A program made the translations under genes and the position numbers. Source: an uncultured Collinsella sp. (GTDB lineage: Bacteria > Actinomycetota > Coriobacteriia > Coriobacteriales > Coriobacteriaceae). Taken from it: a stretch of 10,712 bases of DNA. Below the pieces are notes generated by a model. It made no database searches. It was not told the DNA's origin and saw only the letters and a list, made by a program, of their open reading frames with translations. Of this stretch, positions 1 to 6,745 are shown one piece after another. Position 1 is the first letter of the stretch. Each line of letters opens with the position of its first letter. The DNA is taken from the NCBI GenBank assembly GCA_902490245.1, contig CABUDB010000034.1, positions 1-10,712 of the forward strand, read 5' to 3'.

Positions 1-669
1 GGGAAGCCCGGCGAGCATAAGGCCGATCGCCGCGTGTGCCGTGTGTCCGCTCGCAAACGACTTAAAGCCGTCCTTGATCACGCCGGCGGCGATATAGGTC
101 CACTTGTCGGGGTTGCCGATCACCCACCACGGCTGAAAATTGAGCCCCGGCGTGACCTCAATCACGCGCATGCGCGGGCGCGACCACAGCGGCTTGACGA
201 TCACGTTGAGGATAATGGCCTGAGCGACCCACACGGCAAGCACCATCAACGCCCAGCGCGTGAGATCGTCGGGCGCGGTGTCACGCGTAAGGCGATAGGC
301 GATGAGGTTGGCCGCGATGACCAGCACAAACGTCAGCACCAACTGAACCACGATGAGTTTGCCGCCAACCCGCAGGGACGAAACGATCTCGTAGCCGACC
401 AGGCCCACGTTGACCAGAACGCCCAGCACGGCGAGCCATTTGCTCCCCCTGGAGTCGGGACGCACCGCGCGTACGAGCATAACGCCTGCGACGCTCGCCG
501 TCAGCTCAAACGGCAGCTCGCCGGCGGCCTCGATAAAGCGGCCGTACATGCTGGCGATGTTGAACAGCGCGCTCGAGATCTGGTAATCGAAGAAGCTGCC
601 CACGCCCAGACAAAGGCACAGAACGACCGCGATAGCGGCGGCGTCTTTCTTGTAGATGTACCCGAACAC
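1..669 (-). CDS. PAP2-family membrane phosphatase, N-terminal part (runs off left edge)
   Basis: Partial gene; 223 residues are visible and the C-terminus lies beyond the window edge. PAP2 (type 2 phosphatidic acid phosphatase) proteins are integral membrane enzymes that remove phosphate from lipid phosphates such as phosphatidate or undecaprenyl pyrophosphate. Seen here: about five hydrophobic segments (near residues 9-25, 45-60, 70-86, 97-115 and 135-156), then a motif-1-like KPLWSRPRM in which K159 and R166 fit K-x6-R but Met replaces the usual Pro, then motif 2 as FASGHT with S207-G208-H209 and Ala in place of the usual Pro. The motif 3 histidine would lie outside the window. The GTG start at 669 was chosen because GGAG lies 8 bases upstream; GTG at 678 and TTG at 699 are alternatives with poorer ribosome binding sites. 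It lies 81 bp downstream of mfd on the same strand, with a hairpin between them. The substrate cannot be told. Confidence 0.85.
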   Translation of the reverse strand, partial: MFGYIYKKDAAAIAVVLCLCLGVGSFFDYQISSALFNIASMYGRFIEAAGELPFELTASVAGVMLVRAVRPDSRGSKWLAVLGVLVNVGLVGYEIVSSLRVGGKLIVVQLVLTFVLVIAANLIAYRLTRDTAPDDLTRWALMVLAVWVAQAIILNVIVKPLWSRPRMRVIEVTPGLNFQPWWVIGNPDKWTYIAAGVIKDGFKSFASGHTAHAAIGLMLAGLP

Positions 670-706
670 ACTTTCCACTCCATCGGGGGAAGTTTTCAAC
701 CTGCAA

Positions 707-739
707 CGTGGCGGGGTAAAGAATCCTTGTCCCGCCACG
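707..739 (-). terminator. Perfect 9-bp inverted repeat after mfd, possible transcript-end hairpin
   Basis: CGTGGCGGG (707-715) pairs perfectly with CCCGCCACG (731-739) around a 15-base loop, starting 11 bases beyond the mfd stop codon. On the minus strand the stem is followed by TTGCAGG rather than a run of T, so it is not a classical intrinsic terminator. It could protect the mfd mRNA 3' end, weakly end transcription, or be an operator or leader element for the PAP2 gene that starts at 669. Confidence 0.4.
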
Positions 740-750
740 CCACCTACCTG

Positions 751-3700
751 TTATTCATCATCGCTGGCACCCAGCTGCTGCAGCAGCATGAGGGCTGCTG
801 CCACGGGACCGGCCTCGTCGTTGGCGTCGAGACCGCGGCCCAGGCCGCTGCCCACACCGGCGCCCGCCTGGGAGGGCACCGACAGCTTGCGGCTCTTGGG
901 AAAGTTCACCGCGCCATAGCGGGTCTTTAGTTCAAAGGCCACCTTCTTGGGCACGTCGACGCCCAAAAACGTGATACGCCCACCGCTGAGCGTGACGCTC
1001 TCGAGCCCCAGGCGCTCGCCGCGAATACGGATGCGCGCGCGGTTGAACAGGTTGAGTCCCGCCAACGGCAGCTCGCCATGCGCGGCCTCGGTCTCTTCCT
1101 GCACCTCATCGATGCTCTCCAGGTCCTCGGCCGCTGCGAGCTTACGGTACACGAGCACGCGCTGATCCACCGCCGGCAGGTACTCCTCGGACAAGAAGTA
1201 GTCGGCCGGCAGGTTAATACCCACGCTCGCCGCCTCCACGCCGGCGTCGTCATCGCCGCGCGCCTCGGCTACCGCCTGGCCCAACATCTGCGTAAACAGG
1301 TCAAAGCCCACGCTCGACAAGTTGCCGTGCTGCTCGGCGCCCATAAGCGAGCCAGCGCCGCGAATCTCCAGGTCGCGCATGGCGATACGCATGCCGCTGC
1401 CCAGGTCCTGGAACTCGGACAGTGCAGTCAGGCGCGCCGTGGCCTCTTCGGTAAGCGGTAGCTCGCCCGGGAACATAAAGTACGCATAGGCCTGCGTGGC
1501 AGAGCGGCCCACACGGCCCTTGAGCTGGTAGAGCTGCGCCAGGCCCAGGCGCTGCGAGTCCTCGATGATCAGTGTGTTGGCGGTCGCGTTGTCGATACCG
1601 CTCTCCACGATGGTCGTGGCGATGAGCACGTCGATCTTTTTGGTCGCGAACTCGATCATCACGTCCTCGACCTCGCGCGGGCTCATCTTGCCGTGCGCCA
1701 CGCCCACGCGCGCCTCGGGCGCGGCCTCGTGCACGCGCGCCACGGCGTCGTCGATGGTCTTGACGCGGTTGGACACGTAGTACACCTGGCCGCCGCGACC
1801 CACCTCCAGGCGAATCGCCGCGCTCACCACGTCGGGATCGTACTCTCCCACGTGCACGATCACGGGGCGGCGCCCGGTCGGCGGCGTGGTGATCAGGCTC
1901 ATGTCGCGCACGCCGCTCGTGGCCATCTGCATGGTACGCGGGATGGGCGTTGCCGAAAGCGTGAGCACGTCAATCTGCTCGCGCAGGTTCTTGAGCTGCT
2001 CCTTGTGCTGCACACCAAAGCGCTGCTCTTCGTCGATGATCACCAGGCCCAGGTTCTTGGGGTTCACGTCGGCAGAAAGCAAGCGGTGCGTGCCGATGAG
2101 CACGTCGATCGTGCCCTCGGCAAACGCCTTGAGCGCGCGCTTTTGCTGCGCCGGCGTGCGGAAGCGGCTGAGCACTTCGACCTCGAGGCCAAACGGGGCA
2201 AAGCGCTCAAAGAACGTCTCGTAGTGCTGCTGGGCCAGAATGGTCGTGGGGCAGAGCACCATGACTTGGCGGCCGGAGTCCACGCACTTAAACGCCGCGC
2301 GCAGGGCAACCTCGGTCTTGCCGAAACCCACGTCGCCGCACAGCAGGCGATCCATGGGCTTGGGCGCCTCCATGTCGGCCTTGATGTCGGCAATGGCCTC
2401 CAGCTGGTCGCGCGTCTCGTCGTAGGGGAAGCTCTCCTCCATCTCGATCTGCTCGGGCGTATCGGGCGGACAGGCGATACCGGTAATCGACGAGCGGCGC
2501 GTATACAGGTCGACCAGGTCAAACGCCAGCTTTTTGGCGTTCTTGCGTGCCTTGTTGGTGGCACGCGTCCAGTCGGCGGTATTGAGCCTGGTCAGGCGCG
2601 GCTTGTCGCCGTCGGGGCCAACATAGCGCGTGATGCGGTCGACCTGCTCGAGCGGCACGTAGAGCTTGTCGCCGTCGGCATATTCCAGCAAAAAGTAGTC
2701 GCGTTCCTTGCCGCCCACTTCCTGGCGCGCGATCTCGCTAAAGAGCGCGATGCCGTGGGTAGCGTGCACCACATAGTCGCCCGGCTTAAACGGGAAGGTG
2801 ATCTGCGTAATGTCAACCTTGCGGCGGCTGCGCGCGCGATTGGCATCCATGCGGGCGTTGAGGTCGGCGATCGAGAACACTGCCAAATTGGCGTCGGGCA
2901 CCACCACGCCCTGCGGCAGGGCGGCATCGACAAAGGTCACGCGCCCGCGCGAGATGGTGGGCACGGCGGCACCGGCGGCAGCCTGGGCGGCACCCGCCTC
3001 GAGCGAGCGGGCGTTGAGCGCGTCGGCCTTGCGCTCGCGAATGGAAGCATGGGCCTCCTGGCGGGCGGCACGGTCGGCAGAATCCGCCGCCGCCACGCGT
3101 ACACGGTCACCGATAACACCGGCGTTTTCGGGGGCGGCCGTCAGCGATTCCTCAAAGGTAATGCCCTCGTCGCCAAAGGTGAGCTCCATCGACTCGCGCG
3201 CACCGCGGTCGGGGATGGCAAACACGCAGGCATAGCGCTTGCCCACGACCTCCTGGATGCGCGTCATAAAACGGTTGTCCGAGCCTGCGATGGCCGGCTG
3301 CTCAATCTTGAGCTCGGCCGTCACCGCACCGCCGGCACGGATGAGGCTCACATAGTTCAGGCGCTGCTGGGCACCAAAATCGAGCTGTTGGGCGCGCACG
3401 TACAGACCATCCAGGCGGTCAATCCCTGCCTCGCCGGCACGGGTCTCAATATCCTCGTAGGCGCGCAGGCAGTCGTCGAACAGCGAGCGCGGCTCGGACA
3501 GAACCACGAGTGCCTTGCCGCTCACGTGCGCCAACGGGCTTACGGTCTGGCCGTACATCACCGGCAAAAAGCGGTCGAGCTCGGGCGTGACGATACGCGC
3601 ATCCACCATCTCGAGCAGCGCCGCCAGTTTGCTGTCGTCCTGACTGGCGCGATAGAGCGCCACGTGCATGTTGTGGACGGCATCGTCGGTAAGCGCCAGC

Positions 3701-4383
3701 TCACGGCAGGGGAAGATCTCGATGCTGTCCTCGTTGCCGATGGTTTGGCCCGTGGAGCTCACCATGCGGCGGATGCGGTCAATCTCGTCGCCAAAGAACT
3801 CGATGCGCACGGGCGCCTTTTCCTGTGCGGGGAACACCTCGACGGTGTCGCCGTGCACGCGGAACAGACCGGGCGCGTCGGCGGCGCCGGCATTGGTGTA
3901 GCCCATGCCCACCAGGCGCTGCGGCACCTCGTCAAAAGGAATCTCCTCGCCCACCGCAAAAGTGGTGGACTCCCAATAGCGACTCTCGACCGGCGGTACG
4001 CAGCGCAACAGCGCACGGGCCGAAGCGACCATGATGCAGTTGTCCCCGCGCACGATGCGCCCCAGAGCCTCGCAGCGCTGCGCCACCACGGCGTCGTCGG
4101 GCGCCTGCTCGCGCCACGGATAGTCCTTGCGCTCGGGAAAACGGCACACATGCGCCAAGCCCACGTAGGCGGCAAGGCTGCGCGCGGCGCGATCGGCCGC
4201 GTCCTCGCCGCTCACAATGTAGACCGTGGGGCGCGGACGGCGCGCAAACTGGGCGGCCGCCATGAGCGTACGGCCCGACTGCGACACGGCCAGCGTCACG
4301 TCCTCGCCGGCATCGAGTCCGGCCTCGACGGTCTGCAAGGCCTCGGCAGTGTAGAGCTGCGCGGCTATACGGTGAATGAGCAT
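751..4383 (-). CDS. mfd: Transcription-repair coupling factor Mfd
   Basis: 1210 residues, slightly longer than E. coli Mfd (1148). Mfd is a cytoplasmic ATP-driven DNA translocase that displaces RNA polymerase stalled at lesions and recruits UvrA for nucleotide excision repair. Domains in order: UvrB-like N-terminal region (about 1-340, with a PERKDYPW-type segment); an Ala/Arg-rich stretch near 425-482; the CarD-like RNA polymerase interaction domain (about 533-587, starting KPGDYVVHATHG); SF2 translocase with Walker A GDVGFGKT (683-690), DEEQ box (784-787) and the motif VI QLKGRVGRS segment (about 950-960); and the C-terminal TRCF domain that binds UvrA. The ATG at 4383 was chosen because GGAGG lies just upstream with 6-base spacing; an in-frame ATG at 4410 would add nine residues and overlap the leader hairpin, and lacks a comparable site. 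All catalytic motifs look intact. The gene ends 81 bp before the PAP2 gene. Confidence 0.98.
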   Translation of the reverse strand: MLIHRIAAQLYTAEALQTVEAGLDAGEDVTLAVSQSGRTLMAAAQFARRPRPTVYIVSGEDAADRAARSLAAYVGLAHVCRFPERKDYPWREQAPDDAVVAQRCEALGRIVRGDNCIMVASARALLRCVPPVESRYWESTTFAVGEEIPFDEVPQRLVGMGYTNAGAADAPGLFRVHGDTVEVFPAQEKAPVRIEFFGDEIDRIRRMVSSTGQTIGNEDSIEIFPCRELALTDDAVHNMHVALYRASQDDSKLAALLEMVDARIVTPELDRFLPVMYGQTVSPLAHVSGKALVVLSEPRSLFDDCLRAYEDIETRAGEAGIDRLDGLYVRAQQLDFGAQQRLNYVSLIRAGGAVTAELKIEQPAIAGSDNRFMTRIQEVVGKRYACVFAIPDRGARESMELTFGDEGITFEESLTAAPENAGVIGDRVRVAAADSADRAARQEAHASIRERKADALNARSLEAGAAQAAAGAAVPTISRGRVTFVDAALPQGVVVPDANLAVFSIADLNARMDANRARSRRKVDITQITFPFKPGDYVVHATHGIALFSEIARQEVGGKERDYFLLEYADGDKLYVPLEQVDRITRYVGPDGDKPRLTRLNTADWTRATNKARKNAKKLAFDLVDLYTRRSSITGIACPPDTPEQIEMEESFPYDETRDQLEAIADIKADMEAPKPMDRLLCGDVGFGKTEVALRAAFKCVDSGRQVMVLCPTTILAQQHYETFFERFAPFGLEVEVLSRFRTPAQQKRALKAFAEGTIDVLIGTHRLLSADVNPKNLGLVIIDEEQRFGVQHKEQLKNLREQIDVLTLSATPIPRTMQMATSGVRDMSLITTPPTGRRPVIVHVGEYDPDVVSAAIRLEVGRGGQVYYVSNRVKTIDDAVARVHEAAPEARVGVAHGKMSPREVEDVMIEFATKKIDVLIATTIVESGIDNATANTLIIEDSQRLGLAQLYQLKGRVGRSATQAYAYFMFPGELPLTEEATARLTALSEFQDLGSGMRIAMRDLEIRGAGSLMGAEQHGNLSSVGFDLFTQMLGQAVAEARGDDDAGVEAASVGINLPADYFLSEEYLPAVDQRVLVYRKLAAAEDLESIDEVQEETEAAHGELPLAGLNLFNRARIRIRGERLGLESVTLSGGRITFLGVDVPKKVAFELKTRYGAVNFPKSRKLSVPSQAGAGVGSGLGRGLDANDEAGPVAAALMLLQQLGASDDE

Positions 4384-4408
4384 GCTGTTCCTCCGGCATC
4401 GCAACGCC

Positions 4409-4436
4409 AAAAGCCCGCCGGGGCAAGCTCGGCGGG
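4409..4436 (-). terminator. Terminator-like hairpin in the mfd 5' leader
   Basis: CCCGCCG (4414-4420) and CGGCGGG (4430-4436) form a perfect 7-bp GC stem with a 9-base loop. Read on the minus strand the stem is followed by C and then TTTT (4412-4409), the layout of an intrinsic terminator. It lies 25 bases before the mfd start codon and just ahead of its GGAGG site. No minus-strand gene is visible upstream of it, since the next gene points the other way. It could be an attenuator of mfd, the end of a small RNA, or the relic terminator of a lost gene. The T run is short, so activity is uncertain. Confidence 0.5.
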
Positions 4437-4590
4437 TATGCGGCGGATTTCATTGCCTGTCATGGTAGCGCATGAGATGGACACGCCAGCGCACGCCAAA
4501 CAGCTACCCCAAAACGCGCATGCCTGAACGCCCTCGGCACAAAACAGCCTGATCGGACAGCACCAATTACCAGCTTCTACCTGTATTACT
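4437..4590. other. Non-coding stretch between mfd leader and operator-like repeats
   Basis: Together with the annotated elements around it this forms the 401-bp gap between the divergent mfd and ATPase genes. No open reading frame with a ribosome binding site is visible. On the minus strand TACCAT (4463-4468) resembles a -10 element for mfd but lacks a good -35 partner. GCATGCCT at 4518-4525 recurs at 4741-4748. Composition shifts from GC-rich near mfd to AT-rich from about 4561. Confidence 0.5.
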
Positions 4591-4673
4591 TTGCAATTAT
4601 GGCAATTCCTACTTTACAGTTGTGGTAACTTCTAGTTAGTAATTATGGTTTTTTTGCCTTGCCGATGTGGCAA
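4591..4673. repeat. Array of four degenerate operator-like sites (22-23 bp period)
   Basis: Four related 15-base sites lie in an AT-rich tract: TTGCAATTATGGCAA (4591-4605), TTACAGTTGTGGTAA (4614-4628), TAGTAATTATGGTTT (4637-4651) and TTGCCGATGTGGCAA (4659-4673). Start-to-start spacings are 23, 23 and 22 bp, close to two helical turns. Sites 1, 2 and 4 have inverted arms (TTGC/GCAA or TTAC/GTAA); between sites 1 and 2 the arm bases change in a paired way, G-C to A-T. Site 3 has lost one arm but keeps the AATTATGG core of site 1. Over the full 23-bp units, units 1 and 2 match at 17 of 23 positions and every difference is a transition. The layout suggests binding sites for a dimeric protein controlling the ATPase gene that starts 111 bp downstream, possibly mfd too. 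The function is inference. Confidence 0.6.
4613..4649 (+). promoter_or_regulatory. Possible promoter of the ATPase gene, within the repeat array
   Basis: Within the AT-rich tract TTTACA (4613-4618) is a fair -35 match and is followed at 18 bp by TAGTAA (4637-4642). An alternative pairing is TTGTGG (4620-4625) with TATGGT (4644-4649), also 18 bp apart. Either would place RNA polymerase over sites 2 and 3, so a bound protein could block it. On the opposite strand the same sites supply CATAAT sequences (4596-4601 and 4642-4647) close to a -10 consensus, but without good -35 partners. Confidence 0.3.
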
Positions 4674-4704
4674 ATCCCAAAGACCTGCCACGCAACCCGG
4701 CAGA

Positions 4705-4721
4705 TACCGACAAACTCGGTA
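4705..4721 (+). promoter_or_regulatory. Perfect 6-bp hairpin in the ATPase leader
   Basis: TACCGA (4705-4710) and TCGGTA (4716-4721) are perfect inverted arms around CAAAC. A second, overlapping palindrome CTCGGTACGAG (4715-4725) shares its right half. No T run follows, so it is not a terminator. Downstream, the self-complementary hexamer GCATGC occurs twice (4741-4746 and 4753-4758) with six bases between. These could be operator half-sites or leader RNA structure upstream of the start codon at 4785. Confidence 0.35.
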
Positions 4722-4784
4722 CGAGACTTTCGAACCAAAAGCATGCCTACGAGCATGCGATGCTAGACACGAAGGGCGTTAAAA

Positions 4785-5942
4785 ATGATTGAGCGAACCA
4801 TGGCCCAGAAGCTACGCGACATGTCAGAATGGTTTCCCGTCGTCTCGCTTACGGGGCCACGCCAAAGCGGCAAGTCAACTCTCATCAAGGCCGTCTTTCC
4901 TGAATATGAATATCTCAACCTCGAGAACCCGGAAGTCCGTCGCGCCGCACTCGATGACCCCGTCGGCTTTATCAGCAGGCGCCCCGATCATCTGATCATC
5001 GACGAGGCCCAATATGCACCGGAGCTGTTCAGCATGATTCAGGTCGCCTCCGACGAACGCGGAAAGACCGGCCAGTATGTATTGTCCGGCTCGCAAAACT
5101 TTTTGCTCATGCACAACATCCAGCAATCGCTTGCCGGGCGCGTCGGCATGCTCAAACTCCTGCCTCTCTCCTACCAGGAGCTCAGCGACACGCAAATCTC
5201 GCTTGACACCTACCTGATTCGCGGGGGATACCCGCGCATATACGATGCGGGCATCCCCACCGATATGTTCTACCAAAATTACCTTATGACCTATGTGGAA
5301 CGCGACGCGGGCGGCCTTCTCGACGTGCGCAACCTGAGCTCCTTTAGAAAAATGATCGGGCTGTGCGCGGCTTGCGTGGGAGGGCTGCTCAACCTATCAA
5401 GACTCGCCGCTGATGTGGGAGTCGCCACGGCGACGATCAGCTCGTGGCTTTCGATCCTGCAATCAAGCTATTTGGTGTTCCTGCTTCAACCATATGCTGG
5501 AAACATGCGCAAGCGGCTTACCAAAGCGCCAAAATTGTACTTCTACGACACGGGACTACTTTGCCATCTGCTTGGCATTCAAGACGAGCGCAGTCTCATG
5601 AACCACCCCCTAAGCGGGGAAATATTCGAAAACCTCGTTGTCTCGGAACGCCAGAAGGCATACCTCAACAGAGGCCTCGAGCCCACGCTTGCCTTTTATC
5701 GCGACGACAGCAAACGAGAGATCGACCTTATCGATCTAACAGAGCCGGCTCGCCCACAGGCGTTCGAAATCAAATCGGGCGCTACCTACCGCGACACATT
5801 CGCTCGACACCTACGCTCTGTTGGTTCCGAACTTGGCATTCCCGCAAAGGACCGAGCCGTCGTATATCACGGCTCCGAGCGCTACGATACCGAGGGGGCA
5901 TCGGTTGTGCCGGCAGAAGAGTTCTTGCTTCGGGAGTCATAG
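4785..5942 (+). CDS. AAA ATPase with C-terminal DUF4143 (PD-(D/E)XK-like) domain
   Basis: 385 residues, a usual length for this widespread but poorly understood family (AAA_14 plus DUF4143). Seen: Walker A GPRQSGKST (24-32), Walker B LIIDEAQ (70-76), sensor-like VLSGSQNF (99-106), an LAGRV segment (116-120) usual in the family, a GGYP motif (147-150), and a predicted winged-helix region NLSRLAADVGVATATISSWL (203-222). The C-terminal part has E282, D314 and E328-I-K330, fitting the nuclease-fold signature that places DUF4143 in the PD-(D/E)XK clan. All motifs look intact. The ATG at 4785 has AAGGG 8 bases upstream. It is the only plus-strand gene here and stands alone between mfd and nth, with an AT-rich repeat array upstream, so horizontal gain is likely. 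Members are often suspected of roles in mobile elements, toxin-antitoxin-like or stress functions; no specific role is established and none can be assigned here. Confidence 0.93.
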   Translation: MIERTMAQKLRDMSEWFPVVSLTGPRQSGKSTLIKAVFPEYEYLNLENPEVRRAALDDPVGFISRRPDHLIIDEAQYAPELFSMIQVASDERGKTGQYVLSGSQNFLLMHNIQQSLAGRVGMLKLLPLSYQELSDTQISLDTYLIRGGYPRIYDAGIPTDMFYQNYLMTYVERDAGGLLDVRNLSSFRKMIGLCAACVGGLLNLSRLAADVGVATATISSWLSILQSSYLVFLLQPYAGNMRKRLTKAPKLYFYDTGLLCHLLGIQDERSLMNHPLSGEIFENLVVSERQKAYLNRGLEPTLAFYRDDSKREIDLIDLTEPARPQAFEIKSGATYRDTFARHLRSVGSELGIPAKDRAVVYHGSERYDTEGASVVPAEEFLLRES

Positions 5943-6019
5943 CGAGCGCCGTGGTCACCGGCCGCGTCCCGATTTGTACCGCCCGGAGATACGCAAGAGT
6001 GGCGGCCTGCCCTTGTAAC

Positions 6020-6682
6020 CTAGCTCACCCGTACGCTGGGGCAAAGGTCTGCCAGCGGGCACTCGTCGCACTTAGGTTTGCGAGCGTCGCAGATCTCGCG
6101 GCCAAAGGTGATCCACTGGTGGTTGACCGACTCCCAATACTCGTGCGGCAAAATCTTGAGCAGATCTTGCTCGGTCTTGAGCGGCTCTTTGGCATGCGTC
6201 TTGGGGCTCAGCATCAGGCGGTGCGCGATGCGGTTGACGTGCGTATCGACCGCGATGCCCTCGACAATGCCAAACCCCACGTTGAGCACGATGTTCGCCG
6301 TTTTGCGCCCCACACCCGGTAGCTTGACGAGCTCCTTCATGTCGGCCGGCACCTCGCCGCCGTAATCGGCAACGATCATCTGCGCGGCCTCCACGGCGTG
6401 CTTGGCCTTGCTCTTATAAAAGCCGAGTGACTTAATGGTGTCGGCCACATCGGCCACGCTCGCCCCCGCCATGGCCTCGGGCGTGGGCCACTGGGCAAAC
6501 AGCCGCGGCGTCACCTTGTTGACCTGTGCATCGGTCGTCTGCGCCGAGAGCAGCACCGCGATGAGCAGCCTAAAGGGATTCTCGTGGTCCAAAAAGCACT
6601 CAACCGGGCCATAGCGACGGTTGAGGCGCTCGCACACCTCAACGGCGCGCTCGCGTTTGGCGGCATTGGTCTCGCGTGGCAT
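6020..6682 (-). CDS. nth: Endonuclease III (DNA glycosylase/AP lyase)
   Basis: 220 residues, close to the family norm (E. coli 211). The enzyme removes oxidised pyrimidines from DNA and cleaves the resulting abasic site in base excision repair. Seen: helix-hairpin-helix LPGVGRKTA (121-129) with catalytic Lys127, catalytic Asp146 in VDTHVNR, and the [4Fe-4S] cluster ligands Cys198, Cys205, Cys208 and Cys214 in the exact C-x6-C-x2-C-x5-C spacing. The ATG at 6682 was chosen because GAGGAG lies 5 bases upstream; an in-frame ATG at 6709 would add nine residues but has only a weak site. It is 63 bp downstream of the ABC exporter on the same strand, with no clear terminator between them, so the two may share a transcript. 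It converges with the ATPase gene across a 77-bp gap that contains no obvious terminator. Confidence 0.97.
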   Translation of the reverse strand: MPRETNAAKRERAVEVCERLNRRYGPVECFLDHENPFRLLIAVLLSAQTTDAQVNKVTPRLFAQWPTPEAMAGASVADVADTIKSLGFYKSKAKHAVEAAQMIVADYGGEVPADMKELVKLPGVGRKTANIVLNVGFGIVEGIAVDTHVNRIAHRLMLSPKTHAKEPLKTEQDLLKILPHEYWESVNHQWITFGREICDARKPKCDECPLADLCPSVRVS

Positions 6683-6745
6683 AACGACTCCTCGGCTCGG
6701 CAGAAACATAACTTCACGGAAACGATTGTCCCACGTACGGGGGCC

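Noticed and set aside
34..930. A 298-codon open frame on the plus strand at the left edge
   Set aside because: Opposite the PAP2 gene and the end of mfd, both of which have recognisable protein motifs; this frame has none.
4366..4463. A 32-codon minus-strand frame overlapping the mfd start, possible leader peptide
   Set aside because: Starts at the ATG at 4463 without a ribosome binding site, and shows no run of regulatory codons; its overlap with the hairpin is probably chance.
1693..4527. A 944-codon open frame on the plus strand opposite mfd
   Set aside because: It lies antisense to a complete Mfd with all motifs intact; its translation is rich in His, Arg and Ala with no recognisable domain, as expected for a mirror frame in GC-rich coding DNA.
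4591..4673. The 22-23 bp repeats as a CRISPR array
   Set aside because: The units abut without unique spacers, are degenerate, and no cas genes are present.
4518..4748. Repeated GCATGCCT at 4518-4525 and 4741-4748 as possible target-site duplication
   Set aside because: Only 8 bp, based on a self-complementary hexamer, and the pair flanks only intergenic sequence rather than the ATPase gene; no transposase or terminal inverted repeats are seen.
5444..6322. A 292-codon plus-strand frame overlapping the ATPase and nth
   Set aside because: Runs out of frame through the ATPase C-terminal domain and antisense through nth; both overlapped genes have intact catalytic motifs.
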